Origin: Plakobranchus ocellatus
Lineage: Eukaryota > Mollusca > Gastropoda > Plakobranchidae
Reading direction: 5' to 3'
DNA length: 36,115 bases
Assembly (NCBI GenBank): GCA_019648995.1
Contig: BLXT01003909.1
Location: 836,314-872,428 of the forward strand
Under the pieces are notes generated by a model, which did not search any database, was not told the origin of the DNA, and saw only the letters and a program-made list of their open reading frames with translations. Position 1 is the stretch's first letter; every line of letters begins with the position of its first letter. Positions 12,438-22,400 of the stretch are shown piece by piece. A program made the position numbers and the translations under genes.

Positions 12438-13811
12438 TTTTTTTGGTAAGTTTGCTGTCACTGAGCAACTTGAAGGAAAGAAGTTTATTTTCTTTTCAAA
12501 ACTGCTCAAGAAAAAAGATATATTATATATTATTAGATCTAGAATCTTAATTTAGGTCTTGGCTAGATCAACAATGCGATCAGAAATCTCCACGCCTTTT
12601 CAGAAGACGTGAGGAAAACATGCATGCACTGCCCTCCTTATTTTTCTCAAGAGGATGGCCTGCAGATTTAGTGCAAAGTCCATGTTCTTATTTCTTAGAA
12701 CTCTGAACTCAGAGAGGCCAATGTAGACCAATATTGCGGTGTAATATACATTTGACACACTCAACTTTGTGAAACAGCGCCCAGGAATTAATTTATAACG
12801 ATGATTTGGAATCACACGTTCAGAAAATATTGAAAAATTCTTTTGAATCTAGATCCATGAAACCATTAGATGAAAAAAACTGAATAATAAACTTGAAGGG
12901 AAAAAATATAAAAAAATAATAATGTTAAAAATAAAAGTAAAAAAAAAAGTATAGGACACCGTTATCAAGGGAAGACACTCTCGACCTAGGCCTTTCTATT
13001 TCGGAATCGGTATCCATTCAAGACGTTCAACCAGAATAAATTCTAGATCTGCACCCAGTTAAGAAATCTTATAGATCTAAATCTAGATCTAATCTATAGT
13101 TTCTTAGTCCTTTATCTGCAGTCAGCAGGTAGGCTAAGTCTTAAACTAGGCGTAAGTCGGGGTAAGTGCTAAAATTCGAGAACATTATTTTAGCATTAGA
13201 TTAGATTTTTTTATAAATTTTGTTTGCAAAACAAACAGATGACTCGAAAATAGGCCTCTGGTCTGGGATCTTATATCGGCGGCCTTTAGATTCTATATCT
13301 AGATTCAAGATAGTCTAATGTATGTTCCGAATTCAATAATATCTGCGCAGGGGCTAAAGATCTAAACTGTTTGTACTTTTCGGGCCGATCTGGAGTTAAT
13401 AGATCTAATAATTGAGTAGGCCTAACAAACCCCCATCAGAGAATTTGGTAAATTTTGACTTTGACACCCTTCACAGAGAGTTTGGTACATTTTTACTTGA
13501 CATCCGACGATCCATTTACTCTAGCTACTTACAAAATCAAGAGGTCGTCGGCCAAATTATAGCTTGATCTGCAATCTCACTCATTTCATTGCTAGCGGAG
13601 GAGTGTGAAAGAAAAAATTTACCTTGAGGGAATGATCAGTTGTGATGTGCTGCAAATTACACAGTAGGCCTACACGGTACAGTGGCTGGTGCCTAACTGT
13701 AGTTTGTCACTTCCAGTGCCAGAGTAATGGCTGATGCTGACGGGGAGGCAATAACCAGTGCTTGCAGGCTGAGCCAGCGGAGGTTGTTCCTTCCATCTAT
13801 TTTTATTTCAG
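12438..13811. promoter_or_regulatory. Upstream region of PEX11
   Basis: No coding exon is evident. Between about 12950 and 13680 the sequence becomes more CpG-containing (for example TCCGACGATCC and GTCGTCGGCC), interspersed with TCTAGATCT tracts. This is where a promoter or 5'-UTR exon of the minus-strand gene could lie. A consensus-like GTAAGT donor on the minus strand at 13532-13527 would suit a noncoding first exon, but nothing proves it. Confidence 0.3.
13018..13410. repeat. Cluster of palindromic AGATCT/TCTAGA tracts
   Basis: Repeated TCTAGATCT and AGATCTAAATCTAGATCT-like stretches recur here, and again at about 15305-15400 and 15905-16015. They look like a low-complexity palindromic repeat typical of this genome. 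No function is proposed. Confidence 0.6.
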
Positions 13812-14325
13812 TGATACTACCTTGTGGAACACCTCTGAGTACTTCAGTTTTATTTGTTAAGCAGTCACTCACACATACTCTTTGTGAACAACCTTGTAAA
13901 AAACATTTTATGCAAGGGAGTACACCACCCTGAATTCCATTTAAGACTGCAGTTTTATAATAGAAGCTGTATGTGGGGGACACTATCAAATGCTTTCTTG
14001 TATATCAAATGGCAGTGAGGTCTTCCATTACTTCTAGCTTTCAGTTATATACAAGAATGTCTTTTGGCTGAAACCATGCTGGCATTCTTCATTGTGTGTG
14101 AAATGATCTATAATAGACTCCAGTATCTTGCATGCAATACATGTTAAGCTTACTGGTGTGTAGTTAAAAGCATCCAATTTTGTACCTTGTTTGAAAATTT
14201 CAGCTACTTCAGCATTTTTCCAATCTTCTGGAAGCAAACCACTTTCTATTAAGAATATGACATAGTGCTACAGACAATTCCTTGCTAACTTCTTTTAGTA
14301 CTCGGGGTGTACTCGGGCCAGTAAC
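13812..14325 (-). pseudogene. Broken reverse-transcriptase fragment
   Basis: Conserved LINE RT blocks appear in changing frames. A PRVLKEVSKELS block lies near 14300. LPEDWKNAEV, then a PVSLTCIACKILESII block, then QHGF follow over 14237-14080. A KKAFDSVPH block sits at about 14001-13974. QRVCV and GVPQGSI end near 13812. At least two frame changes and an in-frame stop just after KAFDSVPH make it non-functional. The catalytic YADD box is absent because the fragment ends before it. Confidence 0.85.
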
Positions 14326-14391
14326 TTTTTTTTTTTTACAGCTTGAGGATTTATTTTTATTTCATTGGATTTACTGCCTTCCTTTCAAGAT

Positions 14392-14494
14392 GGTAAATTT
14401 TTTTTTGATCCTCTCTGGTGAAAACATTTCTCTTATGTCCCATGGTAAATTTTTTTTTGATCCTTTCTGGTGAAAACATTTCTCTTATGTCCAG
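14392..14494. repeat. Tandem duplication of about 52 bp within the retroelement remnant
   Basis: Two adjacent copies share ATGGTAAATTTTTTTTTGAT, then TCTGGTGAAAACATTTCT and CTTATGTCC, and differ by about one base. The high identity implies a duplication much younger than the surrounding decayed element. Confidence 0.85.
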
Positions 14495-15065
14495 ATTTGC
14501 TTCTCCCTCCTGTTGTCTTTTGTAAATTTCCGCCCTTAATGCTCTATTTTTTTTCTCTCTCTGCTTTGGCATAAGATCTTGATTTATATGCATTTTTCTC
14601 ATTTGAAATTCCTGTATTAATTTCAGGAGCTTTTTGAAGAATTTCTTTCTTTTTTGCTACTATTTTCAGGATAACTCTAAGCATTCTAAGCCAGCTCCCC
14701 TTGCCTGACTAGGTTAATCAGATTGTCTTTGCCTAGCTATGTCAGTTTACACAATAGACTGTTAGCGAATTGTGTTTTTTCTTCTCTTCCTCTTTGGTCT
14801 TATCCCTTTCTCTCAAGTTTGCTATGACAAGCTTCTGCTTATTTTCTGTCCTCTACTTCTTTGATCCTTTCTCCTAATCTCAATACTAAGTGTCTCTTCT
14901 GTTTTCTTTGATTTAGTCCAGAGGGTAACACAAGGTCCAAGACTTTTTCCACCTGGGCATCAGTCTTTCTTTGGACTACTTTGTTTCCTTTCAGGCTCTT
15001 CCCACACACTCATTGTATGTTGTCAAACCTTAGTGTCTCATAGGCTGTTTCATCTTTTATATTGG

Positions 15066-15150
15066 TACACTTTTTATGTGTCCAGTTTTTGGCGTACAAA
15101 ACACTCAATATCCCCATCATTAGTACACGCACTGTCACATTCAGTGCATT
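15066..15150 (-). pseudogene. Decayed PHD-like zinc finger of a retrotransposon ORF1
   Basis: On the minus strand a CTEC pair (15149-15138) is followed after 11 residues by another Cys, then a position where Arg (CGC) stands at the fourth ligand, then W-x-H-x2-C (complement of about 15084-15067). The spacing is that of a PHD finger (C-x2-C ... C-x2-C-x4-H-x2-C). Two defects are seen: a likely Cys-to-Arg change, and one extra A in a homopolymer that shifts the frame before the His. PHD fingers occur in ORF1 proteins of CR1/L2-type elements. The assignment is by spacing only. Confidence 0.55.
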
Positions 15151-15412
15151 GCCATGTTGCCGATTTCCATTTTATCTTTGTGTCACCTATTCCCTTATTC
15201 TTCTGATAATCTTCTAGATTTCATGACTTTGTCTACGCCTGCACAAAAGTCAACACACTTACCTTGTTTTACCTTTTTATCTGTTGTTTACCTGCTAGTC
15301 TAAATTTAGATCTAGACCTAGTATGAATAGAAATTAGAATTGGAATTTCATGCCAAGTCAATAAAAGTGGGAAACAGCTGTAAGTCTAGATCTAGATAAT
15401 TAGTCTAGTAAA

Positions 15413-15890
15413 TGAGCAATTGACAAAAGGTGGGCCCCAAAATTGTGTCACAGTTTTTACTGCATTTTGAAAAAAATATCTCCAATTACAACATGGGAAA
15501 GCCTGATTGAGCATCAGTGAGGTATAATTCGTGCAAAGTTGGATAGCAGGAGTAGATTCATGAAAAAAAAAATTAGTCTGTGTCTCTTCATGTGGTGGTT
15601 AATAAGCTTTATTTGTTGATGGATGACCACTTTTTTAGTGATTTTCTCATCACAATTATGTACGAAAGTTATTTTGTTAATTTACACAGCAAGGATATCC
15701 AAATCTGATTTTTTTAACATAAAGCATTACTTCTTATGCCATTGCACTCACAAAATCAAAATTTATGTATTGGTGAGTTCAATTTTTTTTTTCAAAAATG
15801 GCTAGCAGAAAATCTTTCTTACGTAACAATGGTGAAAACCCATGTTTTGGCTAACTCTCAAATAGGTAAAGGAAAAATCTCTTAAAAATA
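15413..15890 (+). repeat. Interspersed repeat, copy A (inverted relative to copy B at 26235-26701)
   Basis: Begins GAGCAATTG followed by an AAAAGGTGG-CCCCAAAATTG block. It continues through GATGGATGACCACTTTTTT, TGCACTCACAAAATCAAAAT and a GCAGAAAAT segment. The reverse complement of intron 11 carries the same blocks in the same order over about 470 bp. There is no coding potential, and the family is unknown to me. Confidence 0.8.
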
Positions 15891-16319
15891 GCTCTAAATA
15901 TAGGCTTGTAATCTAGATCTAGTAAATAATCAACTCCTAAGAGCAAGATCCAAATTCAATCTAGACATAGATCTAGATCTTATTATTTACGGACGAGATC
16001 ATTAGTAGATCTAGTGCATAAGCCTTTTAAAATAAGTTTTGAATGAAGGTAGAAGCTAGCTCAGTAGTTTCTGGACAAGAGTAGGAACGTTCTCAAATTA
16101 TGTCAAGTTTGAAAAAAGATTGTTATGGCTTGAATTTTCCTGACAAATTTAAAAACTTGTAAAGGCTGCCATATTTAGCTCATGCGCAGATCATGTCCTT
16201 TGCTTCATTTAAAACCTAATCTTTTTTTATAGTTTCAATTTATGAATTTGACTCGCATATTGTTTTTTTTTTCTTTTCTACATCTTACCAGATACAGCAC
16301 AGTTTAGGTCTTTAACAAA
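15891..16319 (+). promoter_or_regulatory. Immediate upstream region of DDX42
   Basis: Contains AGATCT-type tracts (15905-16015), then AT-rich sequence. A long pyrimidine tract ending TTACCAG at 16291 looks like a 3' splice site, so the start-codon exon probably begins at 16292 and a noncoding exon may lie further upstream. No TATA box or initiator can be assigned. Confidence 0.4.
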
Positions 16320-16471
16320 ATGGCTGGCTTTGGAAGGGGCCATTTCACTCCATCTACAGGCTATGCAGCTATGCAACAAGTAGCCAGTGGGAGCCGAGCT
16401 TTTGTACCTGGTAGAACACTGAACTATCATGTAGGAACTGTGGGAAAGAGAAGAGTCATGACTGAGGAGGA
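16320..16471 (+). CDS. DDX42: DDX42 coding exon 1
   Basis: 152 nt from ATG to a GAGGA|GTGAGT donor. It encodes residues 1-50 plus two bases of Glu51, beginning with a glycine- and aromatic-rich GFGRGHF segment and ending KRRVMTEEE, as expected at a DDX42 N-terminus. Exon sequence probably extends upstream to 16292 as 5' UTR. Confidence 0.92.
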
Positions 16472-19400
16472 GTGAGTATCAATACTTTACTTTTAATTTA
16501 ATTTGAAGCTTGAATTTGAGAATTTATAAAATGTCATTGTAATCTGTCATTATTCCTTGTTCGGTTATAATAAAATTTATCACAGGTTCTTTTGAAGAAA
16601 AAATTACATTTTTCAAAGAGTCTGATTGGTAGGATGAAATAAAATTTTGTAATCGGTGAAATTTGACTAGAATTTTTAAAGTCAAGTTATAAACATGTAT
16701 ACTCTCTAGGAAAATTAACTTGATTGTAAACTAGTTTAAGATGTCATACTTTGAAAAAAAAATTAATATCAAATTGTCATAATCTAGATGTAAATTTTTA
16801 TACTGGCTGTCTATTTTGATTATTGACTTCAAATTAATATTTTTTCCAAGTTCATGTATATAAATTTATTCCATAAATTGGTATTTGAATTTGGTTGTTT
16901 TGAAGGATATCTATATTCCTTTTTTTTTCTCTAAACAAAAGGACGATTTTTTCTTTTCTCAATGCATTTGAAGCAATTTAATTCAAATTTGTTCTTTGCT
17001 TATCTGTATGATAATGATTACAATTTTTTTGAGTAAACCCTGTCTTATGCAGGATGACATACTACATACTGATATCCATATCATATACTCAACTTTTTAA
17101 AAATTCTAGATATTTTAATGATGATGATGAAGACGAGAATTCCTCGGCAAAAGGTCCGTATCAGGCAGCCCCAGGAAGCCCAGGTGCAGCCAGTGATGAC
17201 AGTGATGACCCACTAGATGCCTTCATGCAGGGTATTGAGGTGAGAACAAATTTGACAAAAAATTTACCCAGTAATTGAATGCTTTTTACTAAATATTATG
17301 GATGGGATCTATGCAATCTGTCTTGAGGTCTGTTATAAGTGTATATTATGATTTCTCATGCTTTTGATTCTTATATGAAATATTAGATGTTTTGATAATG
17401 ACACAAAATGTAATCAAGCCTAACAAATCTTCACCATTGTCAAGTTATTGTCAAGGAATCTCAGGTAAAATACATCCTCATGTTAAATGAGTAAATAGTG
17501 ACTTATGGCTCGCTCTGATAGTTTTCTTAACAAGCATACTAATTATACAATCTAGTTCAAGATCTGATAGTTTTCTTAACAAGCATACTAATTATACAAT
17601 CTAGTTCAAGTTTACAATATAAAAAGAAAAATTAAGGCACTAAAAGTTTGCTTAATTTAGTTTATCTATTGGAGTTTTCTAAAGGTTTCATGTGCATGCT
17701 TTTGTCACTGAACCTTCAGTCTGATTCCTCTATCCCAACTTCATTTGAGCAAATGCATTATAGAACCATACATTCTTTTTCACTTTGTCAGCATCAACCA
17801 TTTAAAGTGTTTCACTAAAAAAAAAAAAAGAAAAAAAAACAACCATAAACAATGTGTTCAAAAGTTCTAGGGGTATCAATTGTATTTTTGTGTCGAGACA
17901 CATCTGCACGCTGTTCACCAATTATGTTTTCAGAAAGAGATTGTCACAGAGACCAAACAGCGAATATCAACAGTTGAAGAAAAATTGAAAGAGAAGTGAG
18001 TATAAAATAATTGCTTTACTGGCTATGTCTTTTCAAAGACAAAGTGCATAAAGGAACAGAAATATTGATTCTACCATCAACACTCTTAAAATGCCTGAAT
18101 ATCTTTTGTCTTGTGAACAACTAAACATCATACAAATCTTAAGTACAAGTAAATTAGAAAATTATTTGTGTGTATGTCATGCAAATAATTGAGTTGCTGG
18201 TCATCTTAATTCAATGGAAGTCCTCCTAAACAGAGATAAAAACAAGACTCATTTTTCTATCTAGTGGGTTTTTTAAAAACTATCCAAAGAGATGCCATTT
18301 GATAACTTTAATTTAGGATTTAATTTTTCATTCAGTCATCAAGTGGTTCTACAAAATTATTTTGTGTGACTGCTGCACACATGCCTTTTCTTTGATTTGT
18401 TTCTGAAAAAAATTTGGGTTGAAAAAGTGTTTACAATACCTTTGAAAGTAAAAAATACACACACACACACAAAATCATCTTTCAACTTCATCCAAACATA
18501 AGCTTTTTTTTTAAGATACTATATCCAAATACTATATCATGAGATTTAGTAGATTTTGAATTAACATAACCATATTTTCAATATTATATATATATATATA
18601 TATTTTTTTTTTTTCTTTTTTTTTTTAAACATTTGGTAGAGTGACATTTTACATGTTCTTGTTTTTTGTATGGCATAATTGCTTTGAGTATTTGTGATAT
18701 TTGTGAAGAGTATAGATGAACTGTATAAATGTCTTTGTGATTTTTTTGTTCTTTTCTTTCTTTTTAAACATTCAAGAGGCACTCGTGATGACATTGATAA
18801 AGAGGATGTGCAAGAGGAATACTTTCGTTACATGGAGGAAAATCCAAATGCAGGTGTCATTAATGATGAAGAGGAAGTGGTCGACTATGACAGTGATGGA
18901 AATCCCATAATTGAGCGTAAAAAGGTATGGACTCAAAATTTGAAAAATTCCTTTGTTTAAATATCAGACCACATCAAACTTTAAACCTATTAAGTATAGT
19001 ATTATCTCTTACTAAGAGAAATAATAACTTAAATGCTCAAAATTCACAGGCTTTATAAATTCATATTTCATATTTTTATATAGCCCACGTTGCAGAATTT
19101 TACCTCCTCAGCGCTATTTTAGTCAGGCAAACCATCTCTAAGCAAAGCAGCCCCAGCTGCCTCCTATCTTTGCCTTATCGGTCCCTGGGGACAGAGTTAT
19201 GTGGTGAGCCACATGCACCGTTATCTTAGGCTGCACATGAGCAATTTAACAGTTTTTACCAGAATTCAACAGTGATAAACACAGACTCAGTGATATTTTT
19301 ACAAATTTTAGATACATTTGACAGAAAACTTTTATAGTGATATTCTGTGAAAATCCCACATATCTAGTTTTGTTAATAAAAATATTAAATGCTTTATCTC

Positions 19401-22400
19401 ATGTTGCACGAAGCGACTCATTCATTTGTTGTCTTCTTTTCTTAACTGCTGATATATGATAACAGAAAAGATAGAATAGCAAAATTACTGGTGGTATGCT
19501 TTATCATTAGTTACTGATGTTGATACAGAAAGTCTTGAGGCTACGACAAGCATACAGGGTCATTCTCAATCACTCAGTCGACTAATGGGAAGCATGCAAT
19601 AGATAAAAATAAAATCTGTTTGCACTTCCTCATTTCCTTATAAGCACATTATCCCGCAGGGGAAATCAGAAAAATATCTTGTTTTATATTGCTTGTTACT
19701 TCTGCGAAGTAAATTTAGAAAAAGGCTAATGTTTATAATTTTGAAAAAGTTTTTAAAGTAATCTCCTGAGAAAAGTTGGTGTAATGATGAGCCTTATTTA
19801 AGGTTTACTTCAGCTGCCGTGGTATCAAGCTTTTGAGAATGATTAAGTTAACACAATGTTAAGGCATTACCACAAGATCGAAAGATATCTATCATTTAGC
19901 AAAGATATCATTACTCATTGCATCTAATCATTTCACTATTTCAAAAAATTGTGCTGAGCCTGCTTTAAGACCATCCTACTTTAGATGTGTCATATCTTAT
20001 ATTTTTTGAAGTCTAAACATATAAAGGTATTTCTTTTGTACTGATGAGTTTGGTGCAGTTACCATTGTTAACACTTGCAAAAAAGCACCAAAAATGATAA
20101 TTGATAATTTAAAAATACATGCAACACTTGCGCTAGGCCTCAGATACGTGCATTTCAGGGTCAGTGGCCACAGCCTGTGAACCGGTCACAGTAACAGACC
20201 TAACTCAGCCCCTCCAATTAAAATATCCATGGTTCTACGCCATGATTTAAATTGTTACAAAAAGGTACTTTCCAGTTCCTTGTATCTGCTGTAATCCATA
20301 TTGTGTCTAAAAAAAATTTCTATCTTAATCTTCAAATGCCTCAATCTTTAGATCATAGATCCCCTACCACCAGTGGATCATTCCGACTTTGATTATCAAC
20401 CATTTGAAAGAAACTTTTACACCCCCCATGAGGAAATAGATGCACTTACAGAGCAGCAGGTGGATGAGCTGAGAAGGAAGCTTGGAATCAAGGTAAAAGG
20501 TCATGAAAAAAGTTATGCTGGGTCAATGTATATTGAGGCCTTTCAAGAAAATATCAAATATTAATTCAAGATAAATTTTGGACCAGAGTTTTAGCTCTTA
20601 GCCTCAGTTTAAGACTATTATCCTCAGCAGCTTTTATTGGGAATTAAAGTTCGAATACCACCATGTTATGGAAAATAGATCCAGCCTTCAATCCAGCAAA
20701 CTGTTTCGTTAAAGAGATGTATTCAGTTTTGAAGAAAAACAAAAATGGGCATTACAGACATACTTTGTGAAGATTTGAGAAGGCCTGCTCATTTGGAAGT
20801 ATATAGAGCTAACAAGCAGGCTCTTAGGGTGATGGCCCAAAATACTTTTTAAAAATTCTGTTTTGATTTTAAAATAAAAATTAACTAGTGTGCTTTGAGA
20901 TAATGCTATTGATTTTATCAAACTGGGCCTTAAATCAATGGATTATAGTAAAAAAAAATATGGTGTTCCTTTTCATGTCATATTAATGATTGTTGAATCA
21001 TGGGCATTTGTTTGAAAGATTGGATGGAGATTTTATTGTAAATTGATTATTACTTTAAACAAGGTATTTGGATTACCACCATAAGCAAAATTTTCTAAAC
21101 TATATTAATTACAGAAAACAGTTTCCTCTTTAACATAAAAATTGATCTTATTTTGTCTCATAATTATGGATAACTTTCCAACTAATGTAATAAAGTTTTC
21201 AGAGGTTTAATATTTCTATTTGGTCTTAGGTATCAGGTTTGGCTCCACCACGTCCAGTCAGCAGCTTTGCCCATTTTGGTTTTGATGAGGCCTTGATAAA
21301 TGCAGTTCGGAAATCAGAGTATACTCAACCCACACCCATTCAAGCACAGGTGATGACTTTTCCAAGCCTTGTGTAAATAAACCCCAAAATTTGAATGCAT
21401 CAAATCAATAGTTCTTTTGATGCTTTGACGTTACTTTGTAAATCTTTGGAAGTGTGGTTGATTTCTTTTTCTGATTGGTCAGTATCTTACTCTCCTTGTA
21501 TTTTTTTTTTTTTTACATCCTTCAAAATATTAAGATATTGCCCTGCCTGCTTTTCTTTGTTGCAGGCCATTCCTATTGCGATGAGTGGGCGAGATATGAT
21601 TGGTGTTGCTAAAACAGGTAGTGGAAAAACTGCAGCATTCTTATGGCCAATGCTCATTCACATTATGGACCAGGTAACCTTACTTTTCTTCTTAGTTTTT
21701 ATAAGCATTTATTCTTTGCTCAGATAAGAAGTGCTATAACATGCTTTTTTTCCTGAAATTATAACATTGTGATACAAGATGATAAAAGTATATAGGTCAT
21801 ACAGGACATCTTTGATAGCAGCAATTGCCTCAAAGTACATTCCATATTATTGGGCTTTCTTCAATTAATTATTAAACACTTATGTAAACATGTGGGCTCG
21901 GCAATGGGTTGCATTTCATTAATTTGATTACATAGAATGAATTAACTCCTAAATCATTTAGCTATTCTCATTGTAGTGACCTAGGCTTTGATATAATCTT
22001 TACACAGCATTTGCAGGCCTGGGAATCATCTGCATAAAGGCAGATTTCTGCTCACAAATGATGGTTTCCATTTTTTTTTAAAAATTGCCATTTTCATGTA
22101 GTGATAACTATCATTAATTATCACTGATATCATAGTTATAGCTTGCTCCTTGGCGCTCATGTTAAAATTTCAGTCTTTTTTATGCTTGGCTATTCCTACA
22201 CCTGATTTGAAAGATGTAATATACTTTGTCCTTTATGTTTCAAATATGATCATAGGACACAAAATAGCTGTCTTTTTAAAAAATAAATGTACTTTTAAAG
22301 TCAGCATAATAATGTCAATGCAGATCGTATAGCTCTAATTTACTTAGTACATGGTGCATGGAATAGAATGCAACATTTGAACCAAATAAGACATAGACAG

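Larger units (their letters stand above)
13812..15185 (-). mobile_element. Decayed non-LTR retrotransposon (CR1/L2/Jockey-like), internally deleted
   Basis: Read on the minus strand, the remnant keeps the 5'-to-3' order of a two-ORF LINE. First comes a PHD-like zinc-finger region (15150-15066), then basic charged ORF1-like sequence (about 15000-14490), then reverse-transcriptase blocks (about 14325-13812). The AP endonuclease that normally lies between ORF1 and RT is not detectable in the roughly 100-200 bp available, so an internal deletion is inferred. The RT homology stops after the GVPQGSI motif, so the 3' half is also gone. Frames are broken by indels and stops throughout. Clade assignment is tentative. 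Confidence 0.75.

Noticed and set aside
12600..12815. 71-codon minus-strand frame upstream of PEX11
   Set aside because: No similarity recognised and not needed for the PEX11 protein, whose N-terminus is complete at 12437.
13727..13933. 68-codon plus-strand frame starting MADADGEAI
   Set aside because: It is the antisense shadow of the reverse-transcriptase remnant, whose GVPQGSI and QRVCV blocks read on the other strand.
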